In this document: in pieces, positions 29,862 to 38,150 of the stretch
Numbering within the stretch: the first letter of the stretch is position 1
Layout: every line of letters starts with the position of its first letter
Source: Vicinamibacteraceae bacterium
GTDB taxonomy: Bacteria; Acidobacteriota; Vicinamibacteria; Vicinamibacterales; UBA8438
DNA: 49,886 nt
Reading direction: 5' to 3'
NCBI GenBank assembly: GCA_012271165.1
Contig: JAAXGX010000097.1
Location: 1-49,886 of the forward strand
Translations under genes and position numbers: made by a program
Notes under the pieces: generated by a model
The model's input: the letters and a program-made list of their open reading frames with translations, nothing else
Told to the model about the DNA's origin: nothing
Databases searched by the model: none

Positions 29862-31109
29862 CTAGACGAGCCGGATCGTCTCCACCGGATCGGCGTGCCC
29901 GGCCCGCCAGGCCGGATAGATGCCGGAGAGCAGGATGGCGGCGAGCGCCGACGTGCCGATGAGCACCACGCTCTCGCCGTAGATGCCGACCCGCATCACG
30001 GACGACATGCCGACGCCGGCGATCTCCATCTGGTCCGCCGCGACCAGGCCCGACATGTCGATGCCGGTCGAGGCCAGGTAGAGGTACGGTCCTATGGTGA
30101 CCAGCGCGGCGCCCGCCAGGCCGACGGCGGCCAGCCAGGCGCTCTCGAACATGACCAGCCGGAAGAGCTGGCCCGGGCTGAACCCGACGGCGAGCATGAT
30201 GCCGAACTCGCGCAGCCGCTCCATCACGCTGACGAAGAGGGTGTTGAAGATGCCGGCCGCCACGAGCAGGGCGAGCACGAACATCATCACCTTCGAGCCG
30301 CCGACCTTCATGGCGATGAAGACCGCCAGGTCCGGCTGCAGCTCGTGCCACGGCAGCACCGCGACGCCGGCCGGCGCCGCTGCGCCGAGGTCGGCGACGA
30401 CGCGGTCGGTGACGCGCTGATCGTCGACGAACGCGGCCACCTGGATTGCATCGTCCGGCCCGTAGCCGACCAGCTCCCGCACGGTGTCGATCGGCAGCAG
30501 GCAGATGCCCCCGTCGACGCTCGGCGAGCCGGTCTCGATGAGGCCGGAGACCCGCGCCAGGCCGCTCACGATCTCGCCCTCCCGGTCGGTCAGCGTGTAG
30601 ACCACCCGCGACCCGAGCTCGACGTCCAGGTTCGCGGCGAGCTTTGCGCCCAGGATGATGCCGCCGTCCGCCGCCGACGCGAAGAACTCGCCCTCGACGA
30701 TCGCCTCCAGGAGCGACAGGGTCTCCTCGTCCTCGTCCTCCGGGGAGACGGCGATGAAGCCGGCGCCGATGTTCTCGCGCGCGGTCGACAGCATGTTGAA
30801 GCCGGTGATGCGCTCCACGACGCGGATGACGCGCGGGTTGCCCGCGGCCAGGCGCCGCAGCTCGTCCGTGCCTTCGACCGCACGGGTGAGGGTGGGGCTG
30901 TCGAGATACTCCGGATGCTGCAGCGTCACGTGGCCCGCGCCGAGCCGGGCCGCCAGGCGGATCATGTCGGCCCAGTTGCGATCCTGCATCGCCATCATGA
31001 TGACGGAGAGGAAGACGCCGAAGACGATGGCCGCGAGCGTGATGACCGTGCGGCGCCGGTTCCGCCACAGGTTGCGCCACGCCATCGCCGCCAGACTGCT
31101 GCTCTTCAT
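29862..31109 (-). CDS. FtsX/MacB-like ABC permease
   Basis: The product is 415 residues. The N-terminal helix is preceded by the typical [23 protein letters not shown] periplasmic domain of about 220 residues is followed by three C-terminal membrane helices. A FtsX-type coupling region is visible ([20 protein letters not shown]), and it ends with [18 protein letters not shown]. It partners with the ATPase at 29134 and the second permease at 31122, from which it is separated by 12 bases. Likely substrates for such three-gene systems are lipoproteins, peptides or macrolide-like compounds. Confidence 0.9.
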   Translation of the reverse strand: MKSSSLAAMAWRNLWRNRRRTVITLAAIVFGVFLSVIMMAMQDRNWADMIRLAARLGAGHVTLQHPEYLDSPTLTRAVEGTDELRRLAAGNPRVIRVVERITGFNMLSTARENIGAGFIAVSPEDEDEETLSLLEAIVEGEFFASAADGGIILGAKLAANLDVELGSRVVYTLTDREGEIVSGLARVSGLIETGSPSVDGGICLLPIDTVRELVGYGPDDAIQVAAFVDDQRVTDRVVADLGAAAPAGVAVLPWHELQPDLAVFIAMKVGGSKVMMFVLALLVAAGIFNTLFVSVMERLREFGIMLAVGFSPGQLFRLVMFESAWLAAVGLAGAALVTIGPYLYLASTGIDMSGLVAADQMEIAGVGMSSVMRVGIYGESVVLIGTSALAAILLSGIYPAWRAGHADPVETIRLV

Positions 31110-31121
31110 GACGGTGACCTC

Positions 31122-32336
31122 TCACTGATGCCGCATCGCCTCGACCGGGCTGATCCGCGCCGCCTTCAGGGCGGGGTACATGACTGCCAGGAGCACCAGC
31201 AGGATCAGCGTCAGCGACGGGTTGACGAACGTGAACGGGGAGACCGCCGCCCGCCACACGGTGGCGAACGTCGAGCCGAGGACGCTCACCCCGCCGAGCG
31301 CCCCGGTATCGATGCCGAACGCCGCCAGGTACCAGAGCGTCGGGACCGAGAGCGCCAAGCCGATCGCCAGCGCGAGGCCGGTCTGCAGCGCGCTCTCGGC
31401 GAAGATGAGCGACAGCACCTGGCGCGGCTCGATGCCGAGGGCCTTCAGCACGCCGAACTCGCGGATGCGCTCGAACACCGCCATCAGCATGGCGTTGAGA
31501 ATGAGAATCGCGACGACGATGTAGATGATGGCCGAAATGACCCCCATCATCTGACGGGCCGAGTCGAGGTAGGTTGCCAGCGTCGGCACCAGCGCCCGCC
31601 ACGACTGCGTGTCGAGGCCGGGGGCCAGACCCTGCACGGCCGCCAGGGCGGCGGCCAGCTCGAGGTCGTCCGGCTTGCGCACCACGATCTCGTGCGCGCC
31701 CTCGGGCATGACGAAGAGCTCGCGGAACGCCGCTGCGGTGAGGAAGACGGCGGAACGGTCGATGGCGTCGCTCACGCTCTCGAGGATGCCGCGCACCGCG
31801 TAGAGATCGTTCGCGATGCCGCCGTCGGTCGTCTGGCTCAGGACGACCAGCTCGTCGCCCACGGCCAGATCGAGGGCGCGGGCGAGCCGCCGGCCCACCA
31901 CGACGCCCGCCGGGTCGCCGTCGTCGAGCCACGCCCCCTCGGCGAGGCGGGTCGCGATGACGCTCACGCGGGCGTTGGCCTCCACGTCGACGCCGCGCAG
32001 CGACGCGCCGGCGGCCGAGTCGTGGGCCGCGGCGAGCCCCGCGCCGACGAGCCGCGCGCTCGCCCGGAAGCCGGCCGCTTCCAGCCTGGAGACCACCGCG
32101 TCGGCGTCGTCGATGTCCGTGTAGAGCGACGGGTCGTCCAGGTAGGTCGGCGCGTGGATCTGCAGGTCGCCGAGCTCGACCTCGACGACGGTCTCCTCCA
32201 TGTCGTTCAGCATCCCCTCGAGCATGCCGAACCAGATGACCATGGCGTAGAGGCCGAACGCCATCGCGCCGACCGTGACCACCGTGCGGCGGCGGTTGCG
32301 GCCGATGTTCCGCCACGCCATCTTCAGGATGAGCAT
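31122..32336 (-). CDS. FtsX/MacB-like ABC permease (second copy)
   Basis: The product is 404 residues from ATG 32336, giving the start MLILKMAWRNIGRNRRRT that matches the paralogue downstream. Topology is the same: one N-terminal helix, a large periplasmic domain, then three helices with the conserved VFERIREFGVLKALGIEPRQ cytoplasmic loop and a C-terminal ARISPVEAMRHQ. The pair form a heterodimeric permease with the ATPase at 29134. A weak upstream ribosome site and a 14-base gap from the FetB-like gene suggest translation coupled to the gene upstream. Confidence 0.9.
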   Translation of the reverse strand: MLILKMAWRNIGRNRRRTVVTVGAMAFGLYAMVIWFGMLEGMLNDMEETVVEVELGDLQIHAPTYLDDPSLYTDIDDADAVVSRLEAAGFRASARLVGAGLAAAHDSAAGASLRGVDVEANARVSVIATRLAEGAWLDDGDPAGVVVGRRLARALDLAVGDELVVLSQTTDGGIANDLYAVRGILESVSDAIDRSAVFLTAAAFRELFVMPEGAHEIVVRKPDDLELAAALAAVQGLAPGLDTQSWRALVPTLATYLDSARQMMGVISAIIYIVVAILILNAMLMAVFERIREFGVLKALGIEPRQVLSLIFAESALQTGLALAIGLALSVPTLWYLAAFGIDTGALGGVSVLGSTFATVWRAAVSPFTFVNPSLTLILLVLLAVMYPALKAARISPVEAMRHQ

Positions 32337-32350
32337 CAATCTGCACCATT

Positions 32351-33109
32351 CTACGCCGCAGATTCCTGGCCCGGGTTCTCGTGGCTGGCAGGGTAACGTG
32401 GCCGCTGCAGCGCCAGGAAGCACGCCGCCGACATCCCCGCGGCGCCGAACAGCATGGCCATCACCATGACCTGGTAGCGCACGGCGATCAACGGCGGGAT
32501 GCCGGACAGGATCTGCCCGGTCATCATCCCCGGCAGGGAGACGAGGCCGACCGCGAAGAGCGAGTTGACCTGCGGGATGAGCGCCGAGCGCATCGCGATG
32601 GGGCGCGCGTCGTGGTACGCCGCGCCGCGGGCAAGCTCCGCGTCGAGCCGCTCCGCCGACAGGCTGACCGCGTTCATCGACGAGGCGAAGACCATGCCGC
32701 CGAGCGGGATCAGCACCGTCGGGTCGTGCCACGGGTCGGCGGCCAGGACGCCCTGCGAAACAAGTACCAGGGTCGACACCCCGCCCGCGCCGATCGCGGC
32801 CAGGGCCCGCGGGTAGACGGCCCGCCGCCGCCGCGCGAGTGGCCGGAGCGAGATCCAGCCTGCAGCCGCGAGCATCACCGTCAGCGTCGCGAACACGACG
32901 ACCGGATGTCCCGTGCCGAAGATGAACGTCAGCACGTAGCCGACGAGCGCGAGCTGCAAGACCATGCGGCCGACGCCGTAGAGCGCCGCGCCGCCGCCGG
33001 CCGACCAGCGCCGGAGGATGGCGATGACCACCAGCGCCGGCAGCAGCGAGAGACTGAGGTTGGAGAGCGGAATGGCGTCGACTGAGCCGGTCATGTCGCC
33101 GTGGAGCAT
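32351..33109 (-). CDS. UPF0014/FetB-like metal-export ABC permease
   Basis: The product is 252 residues with seven or so membrane helices. Family markers are GGMVFASSMNAVSLSAERL and ALIPQVNSLFAVGLVSLPGM followed by MTGQILSGIPPLIAVRYQV, the core of the FetB/UPF0014 permeases. In Escherichia coli FetB works with its ATPase FetA in iron export and peroxide resistance. Here no FetA-type ATPase is adjacent; the only ATPase in the operon is the MacB/LolD-type one at 29134. The gene is first in the long minus-strand run. Start 33109 has GGAAG nearby; ATG 33094 is also possible. Confidence 0.88.
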   Translation of the reverse strand: MLHGDMTGSVDAIPLSNLSLSLLPALVVIAILRRWSAGGGAALYGVGRMVLQLALVGYVLTFIFGTGHPVVVFATLTVMLAAAGWISLRPLARRRRAVYPRALAAIGAGGVSTLVLVSQGVLAADPWHDPTVLIPLGGMVFASSMNAVSLSAERLDAELARGAAYHDARPIAMRSALIPQVNSLFAVGLVSLPGMMTGQILSGIPPLIAVRYQVMVMAMLFGAAGMSAACFLALQRPRYPASHENPGQESAA

Positions 33110-33262
33110 ACCGCTTCCGGATGGGCCGGGCGCCCGCGATGCGCACCTCGCGCGCCGATCAATCCGGTGGCGGTGTCCTGAGGGCGGCTACCGCCTGGCC
33201 GCCCCGGCCGACTCGTGAGCGCTGGTATACTTCGAGGCGCCACGAAAGTCTGGAGGTACGCC
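33110..33262. promoter_or_regulatory. Divergent intergenic region
   Basis: This 153-base region lies between the divergently transcribed permease and propeller genes. It should hold both promoters, but I see no strong -35/-10 pair. TGGAGG at 33251-33256 is the ribosome binding site for the propeller gene. Confidence 0.4.
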
Positions 33263-34252
33263 ATGTTGCGAGTGCTCTTGCTCCTCGCGTCGGTACTGGG
33301 TCTTGTCGGCGGGCACCCTCTCGGTGCCCAGACCTGCGATCCCGACGGAGATGTGAAGTTCGTCTGCGGCACGACCAATCCGGAGGATCTCTACGAGGTT
33401 CCGGGCGCCTGGGTGATCGCATCGGGGCGATACTCCGATTCGGAAGGTCCCGTCTACGCGGTCAGCCTTCGGGATCACAGCGTCCGGGAGATCTTTCCCG
33501 CGGGAGCGTTGCCGCCCGAGCACGACCGGGATACCTATGGCGCCTGCCCCGGTCCGAACAACGTGTTCCAGCCGCACGGGCTGACCCTGCGGGAGGGCAG
33601 CGGCGATGTGCATACGCTCTACGTGGTTGGTCATGGCGCGCGCGAGGCCATCGAGGTCTTTGCGCTGGACGTCGGCGGCACCGAGCCCACGATGAAGTGG
33701 CTCGGATGCATCCCGGCCCCGGAGGGCACCGCCCGCATCAACTCAATCACGGCGCTGCCGGACGGCTATCTCGGGGCGACGAACTTCGACCGCGAAGGGG
33801 GGGAGCTCTGGGAATGGCATCCCACGACGGACTGGGTCGAAGTGCCCGGTAGCCGGATGCCCGGTCCCAACGGTCTCGTGTCCTCGGAGGATGGGCAGTG
33901 GTTCTACGTCGGGGGCTGGAGCGACCGGGCGCTCGTGAGGGTGTCGCGCGGCCAGACCCCGGTGCGCGTCGACCGGATTCCGGTGGGCTTCAACGTCGAC
34001 AACGTGCGCTGGGGGCCCGCTGGCAAGGTCATCGCCGCCGGCCACGTGACCCGGTGTGAAGGCGATGAGCCTTGTGAGCTGTCGGCCGCTCGCGTGGCCG
34101 AGGTCGATCCGACGACGTTCGAGGTCGAGCAGTTGGTGGACTACAAGGGAAACGAGTTCTTCCAGGTCGGCACCGTGGCCATCGAGGTGAATGACGAGAT
34201 CTGGATTGGCGGCATCAGGGGGAGTTATGGGATCCCCCGATTCCCACGCTAG
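33263..34252 (+). CDS. Secreted SMP-30/paraoxonase-like beta-propeller
   Basis: The product is 329 residues from ATG 33263, chosen for its ribosome binding site (TGGAGG, six bases upstream) and clean signal peptide (MLRVLLLLASVLGLVGG, ending GAQT). The mature protein has six-bladed propeller features. These include FQPHGLTLREGSGDVHTLYVVGH, a metal-site-like ARINSITALPDGYLGATNFD, PGPNGLVSSEDGQWFYVGGW and VDNVRWGPAGKVIAAGH. This arrangement is closest to arylesterase/paraoxonase and SMP-30 lactonases. Cysteine pairs (Cys41/Cys52-like near the N-terminus) may form a disulfide. It is the last chromosomal gene before tRNA-Lys. Confidence 0.82.
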   Translation: MLRVLLLLASVLGLVGGHPLGAQTCDPDGDVKFVCGTTNPEDLYEVPGAWVIASGRYSDSEGPVYAVSLRDHSVREIFPAGALPPEHDRDTYGACPGPNNVFQPHGLTLREGSGDVHTLYVVGHGAREAIEVFALDVGGTEPTMKWLGCIPAPEGTARINSITALPDGYLGATNFDREGGELWEWHPTTDWVEVPGSRMPGPNGLVSSEDGQWFYVGGWSDRALVRVSRGQTPVRVDRIPVGFNVDNVRWGPAGKVIAAGHVTRCEGDEPCELSAARVAEVDPTTFEVEQLVDYKGNEFFQVGTVAIEVNDEIWIGGIRGSYGIPRFPR

Positions 34253-34300
34253 ACGAGGAACGTCGGCGCGGCACCGATCCCCGCAAGTTGTCGAGTGTAT

Positions 34301-34376
34301 TGGTGAGCCGCCAGGGACTCGAACCCCGAACCCGCAGATTAAGAGTCTGCTGCTCTACCAGTTGAGCTAGCGGCCC
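34301..34376 (-). tRNA. tRNA-Lys (anticodon CTT)
   Basis: This is a 76-base cloverleaf on the minus strand. The acceptor stem GGGCCGC pairs with GCGGCTC (one G-U), discriminator A, and CCA is encoded at 34301-34303. The anticodon loop CTCTTAA gives anticodon CTT, which reads AAG. The D-loop (GCTCAACTGGTAGAGC) and T-loop (GTTCGAGTC) are canonical. The 5' end faces the mobile element on the right, and the 3' end faces the chromosome on the left. Confidence 0.96.
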
Positions 34377-34657
34377 ACTCGTTGAAAACAAAGGACTTAC
34401 GCGGATGGCCGTAAACTCTGCCAGCCGATTCTGCCAGCCAAACGGCCCGGAAACCAGCCGCGAACGGCTGGCAGAGACCTTCCGGCACCGCCCCGAGCGG
34501 CGGCGTGAACACCCGTCCGCCCCGCCGAGTCCCGACACAAGCAGCCCTTCGGGTTCCTGCCATCGCAAAGTCCTGGTGAGATCGTAGCACGCCGGCCGCC
34601 GGACGACCGGTCAGCCAACCCGCGGCTACCGACCCGCCCGACACCCGTTCGGCCGCG
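34377..34657. other. Gene-free boundary stretch beside tRNA-Lys
   Basis: These 281 bases lie between tRNA-Lys and the PIN gene. I see no convincing gene. The region holds a perfect 12-bp inverted repeat (see separate entry) and a third, direct copy of its core. Short reading frames here have tRNA-derived or low-complexity translations. This is where the left end (att) of the element should lie. Confidence 0.6.
34416..34476. repeat. Perfect 12-bp inverted repeat with internal direct copy
   Basis: CTCTGCCAGCCG (34416-34427) is matched by its exact reverse complement at 34465-34476. A third copy of the core, TCTGCCAGCC, lies at 34430-34439 in the direct orientation. The 37-base spacing is too long for a terminator and fits recombinase or directionality-factor arm-type sites near an attachment site. 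Confidence 0.6.
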
Positions 34658-35185
34658 TCAGCCGCTGTCGGAATCGTCCTCCGAGAAGAGGGGCGGCTGC
34701 GGATCCACGGGCGGAAGGGGCAGGTCGGCGACGCCTCTGACGGCAACGCCGTCGGCCTCCGCCATCCGTCGAACATCATCGTCGTCCGAGTACAGCTCAT
34801 CGACGCCGTGCACCTTGGCGATGGCGACGATCTGACGGTCGACCTTCACCTTCTGCCAGGGGCCGGCCGCACCCGACTTCTTGTTCCCGGCATCGATCGC
34901 CCGCCGCTGCGAAGCCGCGGCCTCGATGGCGGCTCTCAGATCGAAGGGCTCGACGGCGAAGAGGCTGCTGTCGGCCAGCTCGGCCACGTAGGCGGGCGTA
35001 TCGCCGCCGGCCAGGACGAGGAACTCGCTGAGCGCCGGCGTCGGGATGATGATCGTCGCCTGCGCCGCTTCGAGCGTCTCCACGAGGTACGCCAGGCGTT
35101 CGGGCACCCGGTCCACGGGCCTCGGGTACGCCGCTTCGGGGTGGAGGTAGGCCCCGAGGATCACGGAGTCGAACGCAACGCGCAC
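34658..35185 (-). CDS. PIN-domain protein (putative nuclease)
   Basis: The product is 175 residues. The PIN fold is suggested by an N-terminal strand with Asp (VAFDSVILGAYLHP), a central Glu in IPTPALSEFLVL, a third acidic position in KVDRQIVAIAKVHG and a final YSDDDDVRRMAEADG. These are the four acidic positions that bind metal in PIN ribonucleases. An unusual basic insertion (NKKSGAAGPWQKVK) sits before the third motif, and the C-terminus is a Pro/Asp-rich tail. It lies seven bases after an unidentified gene in the same operon. Toxin of a toxin-antitoxin pair, or effector of a defence module, are both possible. Confidence 0.75.
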   Translation of the reverse strand: MRVAFDSVILGAYLHPEAAYPRPVDRVPERLAYLVETLEAAQATIIIPTPALSEFLVLAGGDTPAYVAELADSSLFAVEPFDLRAAIEAAASQRRAIDAGNKKSGAAGPWQKVKVDRQIVAIAKVHGVDELYSDDDDVRRMAEADGVAVRGVADLPLPPVDPQPPLFSEDDSDSG

Positions 35186-35192
35186 GCCCCCA

Positions 35193-35966
35193 CTAACCTT
35201 CCAGCCTGCGCAAGGCGACCAGATCGCCTAACGGATCGGGGCGCCGCTTCCAGCCCGCGTCTATCGAGCGGAGGCGCCTGGTGGCGTCGGCCAGCGACTC
35301 CGACGGCAACTCGGCGTAGTCGTGGATGCGGAAGGACTTCATGGTCCACGCGCCCTCGCGGTCGCGGAACCAGCGTCCGATGCCTGAGACCCGCAGCGTC
35401 GTCGTGAACAGGTGTCGGCCGATGCCCTTGGCCAACTCCCGCGCGGCGAGGCAGTTGTGCACGCGGTCGGGGCTTTCGAGGTGGACCGGGACGGGGTCGT
35501 TCTCGCCGCCGACGACAATGGGGACGCCGTCCAGGGTTCCGGGCTGCGAAAACGGGCCGTACTCGGGCTCGTCGATGCGCGTCGCTCCCGCGAAGCGCAG
35601 GATCTGGGTGCCGTCTTCGTCGACGAGTTCGGCCTGCGCTGCGTTGTCGGCCGCCAAGTCGTCCTCGATGGCCCGCCGTGCCTTCTGGACGTGGGCGGGT
35701 CCGTCCTGGTTGCGGACCTCGGCGGCGCGTTGCCTCACCTTCGCGTACGCCTCCTGCTCGACGGTCAGCACGGGAACGGTGCTTCCCGCCTCGACGCTCA
35801 CGAGATGCACGCTGTTGGTCTCGCCCAGCACCGTGGCGAGGTTGTCCAGGTAGCGCGCCAGCCGCGCCATCGGCATGGTGGCGGCGGAGTACGCGTCGAT
35901 CTTGAAGCGCAACTCGACCGCGCGAGCCCCCGTGAGGCGGCGACGTTCGTCTTCTGATCGTGCCAT
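35193..35966 (-). CDS. Unidentified partner of the PIN protein
   Basis: The product is 257 residues, with no domain I can name. It is soluble, with no signal. Visible features are an N-terminal RFKIDAYSAATMPMARLARYLDNL segment split by strand and helix, an EAGSTVPVLTVEQEA segment, a central helical KARRAIEDDLAADNAAQ, and a C-terminal beta-rich half with RVSGIGRWFRDREGAWTM. Length and lack of basic N-terminal DNA-binding motif differ from ordinary antitoxins. Gene order (this gene first, PIN seven bases after) matches antitoxin-toxin or sensor-effector pairs. The 100 bases upstream separate it from the integrase stop. Confidence 0.7.
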   Translation of the reverse strand: MARSEDERRRLTGARAVELRFKIDAYSAATMPMARLARYLDNLATVLGETNSVHLVSVEAGSTVPVLTVEQEAYAKVRQRAAEVRNQDGPAHVQKARRAIEDDLAADNAAQAELVDEDGTQILRFAGATRIDEPEYGPFSQPGTLDGVPIVVGGENDPVPVHLESPDRVHNCLAARELAKGIGRHLFTTTLRVSGIGRWFRDREGAWTMKSFRIHDYAELPSESLADATRRLRSIDAGWKRRPDPLGDLVALRRLEG

Positions 35967-36066
35967 GTCTGCCTCGATTCGACCGTCGGGCGCGCGCCCG
36001 ATGCCGTGCTTGCGACCATCATTGTAGTTGTTCGTCGGCTTGGGCGTACCGGCTCCGAGGCCGCGC

Positions 36067-37116
36067 TCAGCCGGCAGGCACGGCGCGCAGGCGCCGGATG
36101 GCGTCGCGCTGCTTGGCGAGCGTCGGCGCCGCGTAGATCCGCGTTGTGGCGGCGTCGGTGTGTCCGTACAGGTCCTGGATGTCGGCGAGGTCGGCGCCAG
36201 CGTGTCGCAGCCACGTCGCGAACGAGTGTCGGATCTGGTAGACCGTGAACGGCTCCCGCCGCGCCTTGCGGGCCGCGATCTGGATCGCCTTGTTGGCGCT
36301 CTGCGTGGACCACGGGCCGAAGGCGTCGGCGGCGATGAAGTCGCGCACGGCGTCGAGCGCGTCGTCCACCAGCGGGATGGCGGCGAGCCGCCCGCCCTTG
36401 CCGCGCGGTACGTTCACGTACGGAACGGCATCCGACAGGTGGAAGTCCGCTCGCGCGAGCCGGCCCATCTGAGAGGGACGCATCCCGGTCCAGTGCATGA
36501 GGCGCAACCGCGCGGACGTTCGGGTGTCCGGCGCCAGCCGCTCCAGGACGGCTTCGATGTGCGCCCGGTCGACCCAGCGCGGGCGCGGCAGCGGTAGCGG
36601 GAACCGCACCAAGTCTTCGAGGTCGATGGCCGCACGACGGCCGTACAGCAGCCGGACCAGGTGCATGAGCGCATGGCGGCGGTGGTTGCAGGTCGAAGCG
36701 GCACGGGTGCGCCGCCACTCGTGAAGCTGCGCGTTGAGCGGCGCGAGGTGCTCGGCAAGCGTCAGTGTCCGCAGGTGGCCGAAACGGGGCAGCCAGACCT
36801 CAACGTCGCGACGGCGTTCGGCGCTGCCGATCAGGTTCCCGGTCACTTGGTCCAGATAGCGTTCAGCGTCGTCGGCCAAGGTGTGCCGCGCGCCGGCCGG
36901 CAGCGTTCGCAGGCTCGCGCGCAGCTCGTCGCGCTTCGCCCGGATGGTCTTGAGCGGCGTGCCGGGCGGGAAGCGGATCTCGCGCTGCACGCCGTTGACC
37001 TTCACGGTCGCGGCGAGTCCGTGACGGTCCTTGTAGATGCCCTCGGCGACCCGGACGCGCCGGCGGGCACGATGGCGGGCGTCTTTGGCCCGGTCGGTCT
37101 GGCTGGCGGATCTCAT
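36067..37116 (-). CDS. int: Tyrosine recombinase (integrase)
   Basis: The product is 349 residues from ATG 37116, with GAGGAGGAG five bases upstream; longer upstream frames read through the repressor gene and were rejected. An N-terminal basic and core-binding region (residues 1-180) precedes the catalytic domain. Catalytic residues are Arg213 (TGMRPSQ), Lys240 (RGKGGR), Arg296 in YQIRHSFATWL, His319 (LYGHTD) and nucleophile Tyr328 (TRIYA). The first His of the usual His-x-x-Arg motif is Tyr293, a substitution seen in many integrases. It would insert and excise the element. The start lies 11 bases after the repressor stop, so the two are probably co-transcribed. Confidence 0.93.
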   Translation of the reverse strand: MRSASQTDRAKDARHRARRRVRVAEGIYKDRHGLAATVKVNGVQREIRFPPGTPLKTIRAKRDELRASLRTLPAGARHTLADDAERYLDQVTGNLIGSAERRRDVEVWLPRFGHLRTLTLAEHLAPLNAQLHEWRRTRAASTCNHRRHALMHLVRLLYGRRAAIDLEDLVRFPLPLPRPRWVDRAHIEAVLERLAPDTRTSARLRLMHWTGMRPSQMGRLARADFHLSDAVPYVNVPRGKGGRLAAIPLVDDALDAVRDFIAADAFGPWSTQSANKAIQIAARKARREPFTVYQIRHSFATWLRHAGADLADIQDLYGHTDAATTRIYAAPTLAKQRDAIRRLRAVPAG

Positions 37117-37127
37117 CCGGCTCCTCC

Positions 37128-37841
37128 TCACACGAACGTCCGAGCGGCCCACCGGACCTCGCCGATGACGACGGCGCCGGCGGGCCAGGGGCGTGTCGGC
37201 CATGCCTGCTTGTTGGGGTTGTCGCTGACGAGCTGCCAGGCGCCGGCCCGGTCCTTGTCGGCGCGCTTGACGATCAGGCCATCGTCGGTGCGGACGACGA
37301 AGATGTGTCCGGGGCGCCGCCGCCGTCCGGCGCGGTTCACCAGGATCGAGGAGCCGTCGACAAGGGTCGGCTCCATCGACTCGCCGAGGACCTGGATGAT
37401 GCGGCAGTCGCGGGCGCTGAGTCCGTGCCGCGCGAGCCACGCCCGCCGGAACTTGACCCGCCCGGTGATGCGTTCGTCATCGACGACGGCCCCGCTGCCC
37501 GCCGCCGAGGCGATCTCCGAGACGCCGATGTAGTCGCCGTCGTCGCCTGAGCCGCCCCGCTGCTGCTGGTCTTCGAGGTCGCGGATGCGGGTCTCCGCGG
37601 CGGCCAGCTCGTGTGCGAGCTGCGCGGCGGGTGTCGGGTCGGTGCTGAAGCCGCAGAGGAAGTCGGTAGCGACGCCGAGGACCTTGGCGACGGCCGACAG
37701 GTTGGCGACGGACAGGTTGGCCCGGCCGGTCTCGACCATCGAGATCAGCGGAGGCGAGTTGCCGGTGTCGGTGGCGAGCCGCAGTTGCGAGATCCCCCTT
37801 AGTTTACGGGCCTTTAGCAGGCGTTTTCCGACGATGGTCAC
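37128..37841 (-). CDS. CI-like phage repressor with S24 peptidase domain
   Basis: The product is 237 residues from GTG 37841. The N-terminal helix-turn-helix (residues 14-56; ISQLRLATDTGNSPPLISM, then ETGRANLS) is of the Cro/CI type. A coiled segment with Glu/Gln-rich linker follows. The C-terminal domain carries a probable cleavage site Ala114-Gly115 (SAAGSG), and the catalytic dyad Ser155 (GESM) and Lys192 (LIVKR). All needed parts for RecA-stimulated self-cleavage are present. It would keep the element silent and be destroyed by DNA damage. It is divergent to the Cro-size HTH gene and upstream of the integrase in the same direction. Confidence 0.88.
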   Translation of the reverse strand: MTIVGKRLLKARKLRGISQLRLATDTGNSPPLISMVETGRANLSVANLSAVAKVLGVATDFLCGFSTDPTPAAQLAHELAAAETRIRDLEDQQQRGGSGDDGDYIGVSEIASAAGSGAVVDDERITGRVKFRRAWLARHGLSARDCRIIQVLGESMEPTLVDGSSILVNRAGRRRRPGHIFVVRTDDGLIVKRADKDRAGAWQLVSDNPNKQAWPTRPWPAGAVVIGEVRWAARTFV

Positions 37842-37925
37842 GTGCACAGAATAACAAATAATTACCCCATTGACAGTTAAATGATGCTTAACATAGTCCC
37901 GCAATTCTCAACAAGGGTGATGCTG
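37842..37925. promoter_or_regulatory. Divergent control region with operator dyad
   Basis: Rightward promoter: TTGACA (37870-37875), 16 bases, CATAGT (37892-37897). The spacer holds a perfect 5-bp dyad, GTTAA-N7-TTAAC (37876-37892), the usual place for CI/Cro binding. AAGGGTG (37913-37919) is the ribosome site for the plus-strand gene. The region is far more AT-rich than its surroundings. No clear leftward promoter consensus is seen. Confidence 0.7.
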
Positions 37926-38150
37926 ATGATTCGCACGATCCGGAGCCGTCTCGCCGCGCTGAAGCTGCCCCAGCACGTGCTTGCATCGATGCTCGGCGTG
38001 AGCCAGACGAAGCTGAACCTGATCCTCAACGGCCACCGCAAGCCGCCGCCCGGCTTCAACGCGGAAGCGAAGTCGGCGCTCGACCGGCTGGCGCGGGCCG
38101 AACGAGCCGCGGCCGAGGCGCGTCGGCGGGTGCTGCGAGGTGCGGCATGA
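37926..38150 (+). CDS. Small Cro/XRE-like DNA-binding protein
   Basis: The product is 74 residues from ATG 37926 (an in-frame ATG at 37881 lies within the promoter; 37920 is another option). The helix-turn-helix is within residues 10-40 (LPQHVLASMLGVSQTKLNLI), followed by a short basic and Ala-rich helix. It faces the CI-like repressor gene across the operator region and begins the rightward operon, so it is the likely Cro or early regulator. Its stop overlaps the next gene (ATGA at 38147). Confidence 0.8.
   Translation: MIRTIRSRLAALKLPQHVLASMLGVSQTKLNLILNGHRKPPPGFNAEAKSALDRLARAERAAAEARRRVLRGAA

Noticed and set aside
32351-33146. A single long protein joining FetB-region sequence and the FtsX permease
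   Set aside because: The upstream part of that frame is an out-of-frame shadow of the FetB gene. The permease begins at ATG 32336 with a normal N-terminus.
34215-34568. Minus-strand reading frame with the segment LAQLVEQQTLNLRVRGSSP
   Set aside because: This is the well-known artefactual translation of a tRNA gene (here tRNA-Lys), not a protein.
34405-34587. 60-codon plus-strand frame beside tRNA-Lys
   Set aside because: It covers the inverted repeat, has a Pro/Ser/Arg-biased product, no ribosome binding site and no neighbour coupling.
36067-37440. 457-residue version of the integrase
   Set aside because: The added N-terminus reads antisense-like Arg/Pro sequence through the repressor gene. 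GAGGAGGAG supports ATG 37116.
37881-37925. Longer start (ATG 37881) for the Cro-size protein
   Set aside because: That codon lies between the -35 and -10 boxes of the likely promoter. The ribosome site fits ATG 37926.
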